Shown: positions 16,092 to 24,828, counted from the stretch's first letter. The stretch is DNA of 64,000 bases from Chitinimonas sp036961565 (GCF_036961565.1 NZ_JBAMDD010000012.1:62001-126000); one strand, 5' to 3'. The notes: generated from the letters alone by a model not told the origin. Numbers and translations: made by a program.

Positions 16092-17059
16092 GCCGCCCCC
16101 CGCAGGCTGATTTCGCCGGCATGGACGCGCCGCTCGCCTTCGGCTGTGGCAAAGCGCAGGGCGCCGTCGGGCGCCACGCCCAGCGCGGTGCCAGCGACGC
16201 TGTCGCCATTGGGCAGCAGCAGGCGGGCCGGCGCCCCCTGCATGGCGTGGCGGGCTTCCCATTGCGGCAACAAGGGCAGAAAACCACCGTGTTCGAACTG
16301 GGGCAGCAGCACAGCCAGTTCGGCCAGCAGGGCGGCCAGCAGGCGGTTGCGGTCGCCGCCATAGCCCAGCATGGCCAGCGATTCGGCGGCCTGTTCGACA
16401 CTGCCCCTTACCGTATCGGACAGGCGCAGGTTGAGCCCTATGCCTATCACGACGGTGGATGGGCCGTGCGCCTCCCCGGCCAGTTCAATCAGGATGCCTC
16501 CCAGCTTGGCGCCTTGCTCGGTCACGATATCGTTGGGCCACTTGAGGCGTGCGGCGCTGAGGCCCAGCCCTTCCAGCGCGCGGGCAACGGCCAGGCCGAC
16601 TGCCAGGCTGAGGCCGGATAGGTCGGCCACACCCAGGTTGAAGCGCCAAAGCAGCGAGAACATCAGGGCGTCGCCGAGCTCGCCTTGCCAGCGTCGACCA
16701 CGCCGCCCGCGCCCGGCTGTCTGGTGCTCGGCGGCAAATACCAGGCCGGCCGGCGCACCTTGGCCAGCCTGCTGCATCAGGGCGGTGTTGGTGGAGTCGA
16801 TCTCATCAAACAGGCGCAGATCGAAATAGCGCGCCTGTGTGCCCAGATGCTCGGCCACCTTGCGTTCATCCAGCCAGTCTATGGGCTTGTCCAGCCGGTA
16901 GCCACGGCTTTTGGCCGTATGCACGGTGACACCCAGGTCGGCCACCGATTTCAGCGCCAGTGAAATGCTGGCGCGCGAGACGCCCAGTGCCTCGGCCAAC
17001 TCGGGGCCGGGGCGGAACTGATCGGCGGACAGCAGGCGTAGCAGCGGGTAGGGGTTCAT
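16088..17059 (-). CDS. birA: biotin--[acetyl-CoA-carboxylase] ligase / repressor BirA
   Basis: BirA makes biotinyl-AMP and transfers biotin to the carboxylase carrier protein. The 323-residue protein has an N-terminal winged-helix DNA-binding domain (about 1-65, L-G-V-S-R-A-S-I-S-L-A-L-K), so it is the bifunctional class that can also repress biotin genes. The catalytic core has A-G-R-G-R-R-G-R-R-W (biotinyl-AMP loop), K-W-P-N-D-I and G-G-I-L-I-E-L; a C-terminal SH3-like domain follows. Start ATG 17059 overlaps the DUF2069 stop. bioA is 4 kb away on the same strand, but I see no BirA-type operator before it. Confidence 0.94.
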   Translation of the reverse strand: MNPYPLLRLLSADQFRPGPELAEALGVSRASISLALKSVADLGVTVHTAKSRGYRLDKPIDWLDERKVAEHLGTQARYFDLRLFDEIDSTNTALMQQAGQGAPAGLVFAAEHQTAGRGRRGRRWQGELGDALMFSLLWRFNLGVADLSGLSLAVGLAVARALEGLGLSAARLKWPNDIVTEQGAKLGGILIELAGEAHGPSTVVIGIGLNLRLSDTVRGSVEQAAESLAMLGYGGDRNRLLAALLAELAVLLPQFEHGGFLPLLPQWEARHAMQGAPARLLLPNGDSVAGTALGVAPDGALRFATAEGERRVHAGEISLRGAA

Positions 17060-17406
17060 TGCGGTGTGGGGCGGGTCAGTCGGGCATATACCACGGTACA
17101 ACAGAATACCCAGACACTGAGAAAGGTCTCAACCAGGGCCAGGTATTGCATGGTGCCGCGGTCACCCCAGCTGCGCATCACCCCTTCGATAAACCAGGCC
17201 AGGACATACATGCTCAGCCACTGGTAGGTGTAGCGCTTGCCGCGCAGCACGCCCGGCAGGGGGAGCAGCAGGGGCAGGGCCTTGATCCACAGCAGCGAGC
17301 CGGGGCGTAACGGCGCCAGCCAGGCCTCCCACACAATGCACAGGATGAACAGGGCCAGCATGCCGGCCAGGGTGCCGTTACGGCTCAGGCGTATCCAGGG
17401 ATTCAT
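17056..17406 (-). CDS. DUF2069 family membrane protein
   Basis: The 116-residue protein has four hydrophobic helices (about 15-32, 40-55, 62-80 and 88-110). It carries the W-E-x-W-L-A-P, L-P-G-x-L-R-G-K-R-Y-T-Y-Q-W-L-S-M and F-I-E-G-V-M-R segments typical of DUF2069 inner-membrane proteins. No function is known for the family. It is joined by 4-bp overlaps to the quinone reductase gene before it and birA after it. A quinone-reductase-DUF2069 pair next to yihY is a recurrent betaproteobacterial arrangement. Confidence 0.85.
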   Translation of the reverse strand: MNPWIRLSRNGTLAGMLALFILCIVWEAWLAPLRPGSLLWIKALPLLLPLPGVLRGKRYTYQWLSMYVLAWFIEGVMRSWGDRGTMQYLALVETFLSVWVFCCTVVYARLTRPTPQ

Positions 17407-18002
17407 AGCGGTCTCGCCAGTTTGAGGCTGGCCTCGGCCAAGCGTTTACCCAGGGCCATGGCCAGGGCCTTCTCGTGTTCATCTACCGCGCGGCGGCCGT
17501 CGTGGCCGGCCACATGGCTGGCACCGTAGGGCGTGCCGCCGCCCTGGGTCAGGGTCAGGCCCGGTTCGCTGTAAGGCAGGCCCAGCACCGTCATGCCATG
17601 GTGCAGCAAGGGCAGCATCATGGTCAGCAAGGTGGCCTCGTTGCCGCCGTGGGGGCTGCTGGTGGAGGTGAACACACAGGCAGGCTTGCCGGCCAACGTA
17701 CCGGCCAGCCAGTCGGCACTGGTGCCATCGAGAAAATACTTGAGCGGTGCGGCCATATTGCCAAAGCGGGTGGGGCTGCCCAGCGCCAAGCCCTGGCATT
17801 CCTTCAGGTCGCTCAGCTCCACATAGGGTGCGCCACTGTCGGGGATGGCGGGGGCGGTGGCCTCGGCCACGCTGGAGACGGCGGGCACGGTACGTAGCCT
17901 GGCATGGCAGCCAGGTACCGACTCGATGCCGCGGGCGATCAGCTGCGCCAGTTGCCGGGTAGCGCCGTGGCGCGAGTAATAGAGAACCAGGATGTCGGCC
18001 AT
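17403..18002 (-). CDS. NAD(P)H:quinone oxidoreductase, WrbA type flavodoxin
   Basis: WrbA-type enzymes reduce quinones by two electrons using NAD(P)H and FMN, limiting semiquinone formation. The 199-residue product starts MADILVLYYSRHGATRQLA, with the flavodoxin FMN-phosphate loop Y-S-R-H-G-A-T. It carries the typical G-S-P-T-R-F-G-N-M-A-A-P-L-K, S-T-S-S-P-H-G-G-N-E-A-T and G-G-G-T-P-Y-G-A-S-H-V-A-G segments. ATG 18002 is preferred because upstream codons are not conserved-looking. It heads the minus-strand operon and diverges from yihY, with 101 bp between the two starts. Confidence 0.92.
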   Translation of the reverse strand: MADILVLYYSRHGATRQLAQLIARGIESVPGCHARLRTVPAVSSVAEATAPAIPDSGAPYVELSDLKECQGLALGSPTRFGNMAAPLKYFLDGTSADWLAGTLAGKPACVFTSTSSPHGGNEATLLTMMLPLLHHGMTVLGLPYSEPGLTLTQGGGTPYGASHVAGHDGRRAVDEHEKALAMALGKRLAEASLKLARPL

Positions 18003-18033
18003 GTACGCAAGGGTGGAAGTCAGCAAAAGCGGG

Positions 18034-18039
18034 ATTATA
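18034..18039 (-). promoter_or_regulatory. candidate -10 box for the quinone reductase-birA operon
   Basis: Read on the minus strand this is a perfect TATAAT, 32 bp before the first gene of the five-gene chain. No good -35 hexamer is seen at the expected distance, so confidence is limited. Confidence 0.4.
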
Positions 18040-18103
18040 GGCCTTTGCCGCGCCGCGTATTTCGTGGATAGTCGCGGCATTCCCTGTAAAGCCTCACTGA
18101 CCG

Positions 18104-19342
18104 ATGTTGAGACTGTCCGACTATCGCCGTAATGTCATCAGCAAGCTGCCTGCGCCGCTGGATTTTGCGCTGTTCGTATTCCGCCGCCTGCGCGACGACC
18201 GCTGCCTGGAGGCGGCCGGTAGCCTTACCTTTACCACCATGCTGGCCTTGGTGCCCTTCCTGACCATAGCCCTGATGGTAGTGTCGGCCTTTCCCATGGC
18301 AGACAGCCTGACTCAGGAGGTCAAGCTGTTCCTGATCAAGAACCTGGTACCGGATTCGGCCGGCAAGGTGATCTCGGTCTATATGCGGCAGTTCACCGAA
18401 AACACCGGCAAGCTCACCTTGGTGGGTATGGCCACCCTGGCGCTGACGGCGCTGGCCATGATGGCCACCATGGATCGCACCTTCAACCGTATCTGGCGGA
18501 TACGCCGCTCGCGCCCCTGGATGGTCAAGACCCTGACCTATTGGGGGGTGCTGACGCTAGGCCCCTTGCTGCTGGGCATAGGCCTGACCATGACCGATTG
18601 GGTGGCCGACAAGGCCGGCAGCGGCGCGCTGACCGCCATATTGAACGGCAGCGGTTTTCTGATGGCGCTGGCCGGCTTTGGCTTGCTCTACCGGGTGGTG
18701 CCCAATTGCCCGGTGCCACCCAGCCATGCCTGGATAGCCGCCCTGTTCACCACGGTGGCGCTGGGGCTGATGAAGGGGCTGTTCGGGCTGTATGTGCGCA
18801 ATTTCGCCTCCTACAAGCTGGTGTACGGCGCCTTTGCCAGCCTGCCTATCTTTTTGCTGTGGCTGTATCTGGTCTGGGTCATCGTGCTGGCGGGGGCCGT
18901 ATTGAGCGCCTGTCTGTCCTACTGGCATGGCGAAGCCTGGCGTCGGCGGGCGCATCCGGGCCAGCGCCTCTATGATGCGGTGCGCCTGCTGCTGAAGCTG
19001 GATGATGCCCGGCGCGAAGGCGTGACCCTGCAACTGGGCCAGCTCCGCCGCTCGCTCTCGCTAGGCCAGGATGAGCTGCATGAATTGCTGGAACGGTTGG
19101 CCGAGAAAGGTTGGACCCAGGCTACCCGCAGCGGCGGCTGGCTGCTGGCGGTGGCGTTGGAACGCATCAACCTGCAGGCGCTCTACCACCTGCTGGTAAC
19201 CCGGCCGGTGGCGCCGCCCCGCGCGGTGGATGGCCTGCATGACATGCTGGCCGAGCGATTTGGCCGGGTCGATGCCTCGCTGGATATCTCGCTGGCCGAG
19301 ATGGCGCGGCAGCTGCGGCGGGAGGCCGCGCCGGAAGACTAG
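18104..19342 (+). CDS. YihY/BrkB family inner-membrane protein
   Basis: The 412-residue protein has six membrane helices in the first 270 residues, with the family block A-A-G-S-L-T-F-T-T-M-L-A-L-V-P-F near residue 40. A soluble C-terminal extension (about 290-412) looks like a winged-helix domain, with L-G-Q-D-E-L-H-E-L-L-E-R-L. The family was once called ribonuclease BN, but E. coli RNase BN is a different protein, so no enzymatic role should be assumed. Related members are described as virulence or envelope factors without a defined function. Divergent from the quinone reductase operon. Confidence 0.88.
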   Translation: MLRLSDYRRNVISKLPAPLDFALFVFRRLRDDRCLEAAGSLTFTTMLALVPFLTIALMVVSAFPMADSLTQEVKLFLIKNLVPDSAGKVISVYMRQFTENTGKLTLVGMATLALTALAMMATMDRTFNRIWRIRRSRPWMVKTLTYWGVLTLGPLLLGIGLTMTDWVADKAGSGALTAILNGSGFLMALAGFGLLYRVVPNCPVPPSHAWIAALFTTVALGLMKGLFGLYVRNFASYKLVYGAFASLPIFLLWLYLVWVIVLAGAVLSACLSYWHGEAWRRRAHPGQRLYDAVRLLLKLDDARREGVTLQLGQLRRSLSLGQDELHELLERLAEKGWTQATRSGGWLLAVALERINLQALYHLLVTRPVAPPRAVDGLHDMLAERFGRVDASLDISLAEMARQLRREAAPED

Positions 19343-19391
19343 CGTTTGGCCTCTTCGGGCTGCCACACAGGCAATCTGTAATGGGCTTGGG

Positions 19392-20981
19392 CTAGTGTGC
19401 CGCCCCTGGGCTGGGGGCGTACTCAAACAACTCGTAGCCCACCGCCTGCTCGTTGAGCCGTACGGCACGTATCAGTTGCTCGCCTTCATCGGTGTAGATC
19501 ACCAGCTCCCGCATGGGCGAGAAGGTGCCACGCGGGGCGATGACCAGTGGCGGCTGTTTGAGTGCGGGCACTTCGGGCAGCAGGACGCAGGGCTGAAAGG
19601 TGGCGCCGGCATGGGTGATGCTGGGGCGCTGCATGGCCGGCTCGCCCTTGGGGGCCAGCACCTGTATGCCGACCTCCAGCGATTCGCCTTCCTCCACCGT
19701 CTGCAGCCAGCGCACGCAACCCAGCATCCAGTCATCGCCGGGGGCGCCGCGAAGGCCGACGATATCGCCCACCCGGTAGGTGCAGTTCTGCGGGGCGGGC
19801 TGCAGCTTGAGGGCGTAGCCGCCGGGACTTTCGTTGATGACCAGCCAGCTGTCGGCCGGGCCATAGTTGGCGCCGGAGACGCTGACCGGTCCCTGCTCGT
19901 CCACTATGCTGTCGTCCAGCACCACTGGCTGCAGCAACGGCTGGCCACCATTGAGGTAGAAGGCCGTCATGCGCAGGCCGCCCACCATATTGACGCGGCT
20001 ATTGGCGCGTATGCGCTGGAACACTCGCTTGGGGGCGATGCTCCATTGCCGGGTGACACGCCGCAGCAGGTCTATCCAGGCCTGGGCCTTGGGCCGGTCG
20101 CTGGCGCCGGGCAGTTTCTGCTCCACTGCATGTAGGGCCTTGTGCAGCAATTTGGCCATTTCCATGGTGTCGAGCAGGATGGCATTGCTGGCCTCCACAT
20201 CCATAGGGCGCTGCCCAAGGAAAGCCGGGGGCTGGTCCACATCCATGCGTACCAGGAAGAACCCGGCCGGATTGGGGGTGTTGCCCAGTGGCTGGAACTG
20301 GGCGGCTGCGCCGTAGCTCTTGATCAGCTCCTGTATCTTGTCGTGCTCCACCGGATGGTAACGGTAGGGGTCGGACAGGGCCAGCAACAGGATCTGCTTG
20401 TAATAGCCACCTATGGTCTTGGTCGGGTGCTCGGCACCTTCCGGCTGGTCTATCAGCTTGTGCTGTATGGCGTGGCGGAACAGGCTATGCACTTCCTGCC
20501 AGACGCCGGCAGGAATAGGGCTATAGCTCTTGCAGCAGACCCACATCAGCTTGTAGTAGGTGATCAGCAGCTTGCGTATCACATCGGGGATGTGCTTCTG
20601 GCCCAGGCTGAACCGGGCACCAAGCCGGCCCAGCAGGATGATCTTGTAGCCGTTGGCCAGCTCCAGCTGCAGGTTGCGCGCCAGTGCAGCGGTTTGCTTG
20701 AATTTTTCCTTGGCGGGCACGGTGGCCGAGGTGTAGGCATCCTCTAGCGGTGCATCCAGCAGGTCAGACGCCAGCTGGTAGTGCTCCATCAACTTGAGGC
20801 GGGTGTCGTCGTCCAGCTTGATGCGGTTGAGCGTGGTCAAGGCATCAAAGATGGCCCGGGTGGTCTCCATCAGGTTGGCAGGCGGCAGCGAGACCAGCCA
20901 GGCTTTGACGGCCTTGGGATTGGTCTCGACGCTGATGGAGTAACCGGTAATCGGTTCCGGTACGTTGAGAGCGAGCGACAT
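19392..20981 (-). CDS. PilZ-domain (cyclic-di-GMP binding) protein
   Basis: The 529-residue protein has a long helical N-terminal region (about 1-310) and a C-terminal PilZ-like beta-barrel. The two c-di-GMP contact motifs are recognisable: R-V-F-Q-R (319-323, RxxxR) and N-E-S-P-G-G (383-388, D/NxSxxG). Similar large proteins with an all-helical N terminus are annotated in betaproteobacteria as cyclic-di-GMP-binding proteins; the output is unknown. No signal peptide or membrane helix. It lies 100 bp downstream of bioA on the same strand. The intervening region carries TATATA and an inverted repeat gcga-tat-tcgc near 21017-21027, so it may have its own promoter. Confidence 0.75.
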   Translation of the reverse strand: MSLALNVPEPITGYSISVETNPKAVKAWLVSLPPANLMETTRAIFDALTTLNRIKLDDDTRLKLMEHYQLASDLLDAPLEDAYTSATVPAKEKFKQTAALARNLQLELANGYKIILLGRLGARFSLGQKHIPDVIRKLLITYYKLMWVCCKSYSPIPAGVWQEVHSLFRHAIQHKLIDQPEGAEHPTKTIGGYYKQILLLALSDPYRYHPVEHDKIQELIKSYGAAAQFQPLGNTPNPAGFFLVRMDVDQPPAFLGQRPMDVEASNAILLDTMEMAKLLHKALHAVEQKLPGASDRPKAQAWIDLLRRVTRQWSIAPKRVFQRIRANSRVNMVGGLRMTAFYLNGGQPLLQPVVLDDSIVDEQGPVSVSGANYGPADSWLVINESPGGYALKLQPAPQNCTYRVGDIVGLRGAPGDDWMLGCVRWLQTVEEGESLEVGIQVLAPKGEPAMQRPSITHAGATFQPCVLLPEVPALKQPPLVIAPRGTFSPMRELVIYTDEGEQLIRAVRLNEQAVGYELFEYAPSPGAAH

Positions 20982-21080
20982 GTGTTTCCACGAACAGTTG
21001 CTGTTGTTTTATATAGGCGATATTCGCTTAGCATGCGAACTCGCCGCTCCCCGACCTGTTATTTCGCTACGCCTGCCTGT

Positions 21081-22397
21081 TCAGTCCAGGCCTTCGTCCA
21101 GCAAGGCCTGCAGTGTCGCAAACGCGGCCTGTAATTCCATGATAGTAACTACGTAGGGCGGCATCAGGTAGACGGAATTATTCACTGGCCTGACCAGCAG
21201 CCCCCGCGCCAGTGCGGCCTCGAAGAAGCGGCTGGCAAAGCCGGGGCGGGCATCGTTGACTTCAAAGGCCCAGATCATGCCCAGGTGGCGGCCATGGCTT
21301 ACCCGTGGGTGGCTAGCCAGGCGGGCGAAATCGGCTGCGACAGCGGCGGCCTTGGCGCGGTTGCTGTCCAGTACGGCATCGTCCCGGAAGATGGCCAGCA
21401 CCTCCAGCGCGGCGCGGCAGGCCAGGGCGTTGCCGGTATAGCTGTGGCTGTGCAGGAAACCCCGGCTGACATCGTCATGATAGAAGGCGGCATAGATGGC
21501 ATCGGTCGTCAGTACCGCCGACAGTGGCAGGTAGCCGCCAGTAATGCCCTTGGACAGGCAGATGAAATCAGGCCGTATGCCCGCTTGCTCGCAGGCAAAC
21601 AAGGTGCCGGTGCGGCCAAAGCCCATGGCGATCTCGTCGGCGATCAGGTGGACGCCATACTGGTCGCACAGCGCGCGTGCCCGCTGCAGATAGGCCGGAT
21701 GGTACATGGCCATGCCGGCGGCACCCTGGCATAGGGGTTCGACAATAAAGGCCGCCAATTCGCCCGCCTGGTGCCGGAACAGCTGCTCCAGGTCTGCCGC
21801 CGCCCGCAGAGCGTAGGCTTCGGCGGTTTCACCGGCCTCGGCCAGGCGCCAGTCTGGCGACATGACCCGGTGGGTCTGGCGCAGCAGGGGCGCGTAGGTG
21901 GCGCTGAACAGCGGGACATCGGTCACGCTGAGCGCGCCCAGGGTCTCACCGTGGTAGCTGTTGCGCAGGCTGACAAAGCCGGTCTTGCGCTCCTGGCCCA
22001 GGTTGCGCCAGTAGTGGTAGCTCATCTTCAGCGCGATTTCGGTGGCGCTGGCGCCATCGGAACCATAGAAGGCATGGCCCAGGCCGGTCAGCTGGCCCAG
22101 TTGCTCAGATAGTTCCACTACCGGCTTCTGGGTGAAGCCAGCCAGTATCACGTGTTCCAGCGTGTTCATCTGGTCCAGGATGGCGGCATTCATGCGGGGG
22201 TTGGCGTGGCCGAACAGGTTGACCCACCAGCTGCTGACGCCATCGAGGAAGCGACGTCCCTCGAAATCCACCAGCCAGGCGCCGTCGCCCCGGGCCACGG
22301 GCACGATGGGCAGGGCTTCATGGCGTTTCATCTGGGTGCACGGATGCCATACGGCCTGGCGGCTACGGGCCAGCCAGTCTTGATTGGGGGTGGTCAT
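21081..22397 (-). CDS. bioA: adenosylmethionine-8-amino-7-oxononanoate aminotransferase
   Basis: BioA is a PLP enzyme converting KAPA to DAPA in biotin synthesis, with S-adenosylmethionine as amino donor. The 438-residue product starts MTTPNQDWLARSRQAVWHPC, with W-H-P-C-T-Q-M-K typical of BioA. Other marks: F-L-D-G-V-S-S-W-W-V-N-L-F-G-H, the G-S-D-G-A-S-A-T-E-I-A-L-K loop, D-E-I-A-M-G-F-G-R-T-G and the PLP lysine in L-S-K-G-I-T-G-G-Y. ATG 22397 has AGGAGA 8 bp upstream; an open extension upstream lacks support. No other bio genes are adjacent, so the pathway is dispersed here. Confidence 0.95.
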   Translation of the reverse strand: MTTPNQDWLARSRQAVWHPCTQMKRHEALPIVPVARGDGAWLVDFEGRRFLDGVSSWWVNLFGHANPRMNAAILDQMNTLEHVILAGFTQKPVVELSEQLGQLTGLGHAFYGSDGASATEIALKMSYHYWRNLGQERKTGFVSLRNSYHGETLGALSVTDVPLFSATYAPLLRQTHRVMSPDWRLAEAGETAEAYALRAAADLEQLFRHQAGELAAFIVEPLCQGAAGMAMYHPAYLQRARALCDQYGVHLIADEIAMGFGRTGTLFACEQAGIRPDFICLSKGITGGYLPLSAVLTTDAIYAAFYHDDVSRGFLHSHSYTGNALACRAALEVLAIFRDDAVLDSNRAKAAAVAADFARLASHPRVSHGRHLGMIWAFEVNDARPGFASRFFEAALARGLLVRPVNNSVYLMPPYVVTIMELQAAFATLQALLDEGLD

Positions 22398-22559
22398 GCT
22401 TGTCTCCTGTCCGGTGCACTGTTGGCGCATCTGCCGGTGTTTGGCTGCCCGGCGGGCCGGGCTTCTGGCTCGGCCCACGCTTGGCGTGCGCAGCTTATCG
22501 GCATAGGACCATGCACGGCAATGATGGCGAGGCATTCTGGTAGGTGGCCGTCATGTGCC

Positions 22560-22575
22560 TGTAAAGCGCTTTCCA
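22560..22575. promoter_or_regulatory. near-perfect 16-bp palindrome, LacI-family operator-like
   Basis: TGTAAAGCGCTTTCCA differs from a perfect palindrome only at one symmetric pair. The core AAAGCGCTTT has the central CG of LacI/GalR-type operators. It lies in the 414-bp bioA-groES gap, 163 bp before the bioA start. No LacI-family gene is in the window. Candidate only. Confidence 0.35.
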
Positions 22576-22684
22576 TCTAATGTCGTGCTGGGCGGGTGGG
22601 GCGCAGTTTCACATCCTGGCCTTGTCCTTCGTCATTAGCGCGGTCTTATCTGCGGTCACGGACCAATTATCTGCAAGCCTCGCC

Positions 22685-22711
22685 CTTGAAATGGGCTAAC
22701 ACTGCCCATAT
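22685..22711 (+). promoter_or_regulatory. sigma-32 (RpoH) type promoter of groESL
   Basis: CTTGAAA, a 13-bp spacer and CCCATAT match the heat-shock sigma consensus (CTTGAAA, 11-16 bp, CCCCATNT). The -10 part lies 3 bp before the CIRCE element and about 100 bp before the groES ATG. Confidence 0.75.
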
Positions 22712-22713
22712 CA

Positions 22714-22740
22714 TTAGCACTCGTTAGCCCAGAGTGCTAG
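22714..22740 (+). promoter_or_regulatory. CIRCE operator for HrcA
   Basis: TTAGCACTC, a 9-bp spacer and GAGTGCTAG reproduce the CIRCE inverted repeat with the canonical spacing; only the last base departs from the consensus. HrcA repressor bound here would block or follow initiation at the adjoining sigma-32-type promoter. Together they imply dual positive and negative heat-shock control of groESL. Confidence 0.9.
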
Positions 22741-22811
22741 CAGCGAACATCAAACTGTTGATTTTTGCCTGTCACGGCATTCAGCAAATCGTATTCCTAC
22801 AGGAGAAAACC

Positions 22812-23102
22812 ATGAAGATTCGTCCCCTGCACGATCGCGTTGTGATCAAGCGCGTCGAAGCCGAAGAAAAAACCGCCTCGGGCATCGTTCTGCCAGGCAA
22901 TGCGGCCGAGAAGCCCGATATGGGCGAAGTGGTGTCGGTTGGTACCGGCAAGATCCTGGAAAACGGCTCGGTCCGTGCCCTGCAGGTCAAGGCTGGCGAC
23001 AAGGTGATCTTCGGCAAGTACAGCGGCCAGACCGTCAAGGTCGATGGCAGCGAACTGCTGGTCATGCGTGAAGAAGACATCATGGGTGTTGTCGAGGCTT
23101 GA
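22812..23102 (+). CDS. groES: co-chaperonin GroES
   Basis: GroES is the 10-kDa heptameric lid of the GroEL folding chamber. The 96-residue protein starts MKIRPLHDRVVIKRVEAEE and has the mobile loop (K-T-A-S-G-I-V-L-P), the dome/roof region and the ending L-L-V-M-R-E-E-D-I-M-G-V-V-E. ATG 22812 follows AGGAG by 6 bp; the open frame reaches further upstream into the regulatory region. It is controlled by the sigma-32-type promoter and CIRCE element just upstream, and is followed by groEL after 46 bp. Confidence 0.98.
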   Translation: MKIRPLHDRVVIKRVEAEEKTASGIVLPGNAAEKPDMGEVVSVGTGKILENGSVRALQVKAGDKVIFGKYSGQTVKVDGSELLVMREEDIMGVVEA

Positions 23103-23148
23103 TCGCCCCACACCGCTAGTCCCCTCAACGAATTCGGAGAGCAAGATA

Positions 23149-24789
23149 ATGGCTGCAAAAGAAGTGAAGTTCGGCGATAGCGCCCGTGCAAAAATGGTAG
23201 TCGGCGTCAACATCCTGGCTGACGCTGTCAAGGTGACCCTGGGCCCCAAGGGCCGTAACGTGGTCCTGGAGCGCTCGTTCGGCGCCCCCACCATCACCAA
23301 GGACGGTGTGTCGGTGGCCAAGGAAATCGAACTGAAGGACAAGTTCGAGAACATGGGCGCGCAAATGGTCAAGGAAGTGGCTTCCAAGACCTCCGATATT
23401 GCTGGCGACGGCACCACCACCGCTACCGTGCTGGCCCAGGCCATCGTGCTGGAAGGCATGAAGTATGTGGCCGCCGGCATGAACCCGATGGATCTGAAGC
23501 GCGGTATCGACAAGGCTGTGACTGCCCTGGTCGGCGAGCTGAAGAACATCTCCAAGCCTTGCACCACCTCCAAGGAAATCGCCCAGGTCGGTTCGATCTC
23601 GGCCAACTCCGATTCCAGCATTGGTGACATCATCGCCAACGCCATGGACAAGGTCGGCAAGGAAGGCGTGATCACCGTTGAAGACGGCTCCAGCCTGGAA
23701 AACTCGCTGGACACCGTGGAAGGCATGCAGTTCGACCGCGGCTACCTGAGCCCCTACTTCATCAACAATCCCGAGAAGCAGATTGCTTCGCTGGACAACC
23801 CCTTTGTGCTGCTGTTCGACAAGAAGATCAGCAACATCCGCGACCTGCTGCCGGTACTGGAGCAAGTGGCCAAGGCCGGTCGTCCGCTGCTGATCATCGC
23901 TGAGGATGTCGAGGGCGAAGCCCTGGCTACCCTGGTGGTCAACAACATCCGTGGCATCCTGAAGACTGTTGCCGTGAAGGCCCCTGGCTTTGGCGACCGT
24001 CGCAAGGCCATGCTGGAAGACATCGCCATCCTGACCGGCGGCACCGTGATCGCTGAAGAAGTGGGCCTGACCCTGGAAAAGGCCTCGCTGGCCGACCTGG
24101 GCCAAGCCAAGCGCGTCGAGATCGGCAAGGAAAACACCACCATCATCGACGGCGTGGGCAAGGCTGAACTGATCCAGGCACGCGTTGGCCAGATCAACAA
24201 GCAGATCGAAGAAGCCACCAGCGACTACGACCGCGAAAAGCTGCAGGAGCGCAAGGCCAAGCTGGCCGGCGGTGTGGCCGTGATCAAGGTCGGTGCTGCT
24301 ACCGAAGTCGAAATGAAGGAAAAGAAGGCCCGTGTCGAAGACGCGCTGCACGCTACCCGTGCTGCCGTTGAAGAAGGCATTGTTCCTGGCGGCGGCGTGG
24401 CCCTGCTGCGTGCCCGTTCGGCCATCACCGAACTGCGCGGTATCAATGCCGATCAGGATGCCGGTATCAAGATCGTGCTGCGTGCCATCGAAGCCCCGCT
24501 GCGCCAGATCGTTGCCAACGCTGGCGACGAGCCCAGCGTGGTGGTTGCCAAGGTGCTGGAAGGCAAGGGTAACTTCGGTTACAACGCCGGTACCAGCGAG
24601 TACGGCGACATGGTTGAAATGGGCGTGCTGGACCCCACCAAGGTGACCCGTTCGGCCCTGCAACACGCGGCTTCCGTGGCCTCGCTGATGCTGACCACCG
24701 ATTGCATGGTGGCTGAGCTGCCGAAGGAAGATGCCCCGATGGGTGGTGGCATGGGCGGCATGGGTGGCATGGGCGGTATGGACATGTAA
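23149..24789 (+). CDS. groEL: chaperonin GroEL
   Basis: This is the 60-kDa ATP-driven chaperonin subunit, 546 residues. It begins MAAKEVKFGDSARAKMV, has the nucleotide-binding D-G-T-T-T-A-T (87-93 region) and the apical substrate-binding domain (about 190-375), and ends in the Gly-Gly-Met repeat tail G-G-M-G-G-M-G-G-M-D-M. Codon use is strongly biased, as expected for a highly expressed gene: I find no ATA isoleucine codon in it, unlike many neighbours. It forms an operon with groES and ends in a strong terminator. Confidence 0.98.
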   Translation: MAAKEVKFGDSARAKMVVGVNILADAVKVTLGPKGRNVVLERSFGAPTITKDGVSVAKEIELKDKFENMGAQMVKEVASKTSDIAGDGTTTATVLAQAIVLEGMKYVAAGMNPMDLKRGIDKAVTALVGELKNISKPCTTSKEIAQVGSISANSDSSIGDIIANAMDKVGKEGVITVEDGSSLENSLDTVEGMQFDRGYLSPYFINNPEKQIASLDNPFVLLFDKKISNIRDLLPVLEQVAKAGRPLLIIAEDVEGEALATLVVNNIRGILKTVAVKAPGFGDRRKAMLEDIAILTGGTVIAEEVGLTLEKASLADLGQAKRVEIGKENTTIIDGVGKAELIQARVGQINKQIEEATSDYDREKLQERKAKLAGGVAVIKVGAATEVEMKEKKARVEDALHATRAAVEEGIVPGGGVALLRARSAITELRGINADQDAGIKIVLRAIEAPLRQIVANAGDEPSVVVAKVLEGKGNFGYNAGTSEYGDMVEMGVLDPTKVTRSALQHAASVASLMLTTDCMVAELPKEDAPMGGGMGGMGGMGGMDM

Positions 24790-24828
24790 TCCCGCAGCGG
24801 CTGGCCTTGCTGGCAAGGCCGCCAAAGC

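Noticed and set aside
16685..17040. Open frames on the plus strand opposite birA
   Set aside because: They overlap the conserved BirA core, have no ribosome sites and no protein-like character.
21081..22700. Search for a BirA operator before bioA
   Set aside because: No TTGTAAACC-N-GGTTTACAA-like dyad was found; the palindrome present has a LacI-type core instead.
24740..24786. GGC/ATG-rich tandem repeats at the groEL 3' end
   Set aside because: This is the normal Gly-Gly-Met C-terminal tail of GroEL, not a mobile or regulatory repeat.
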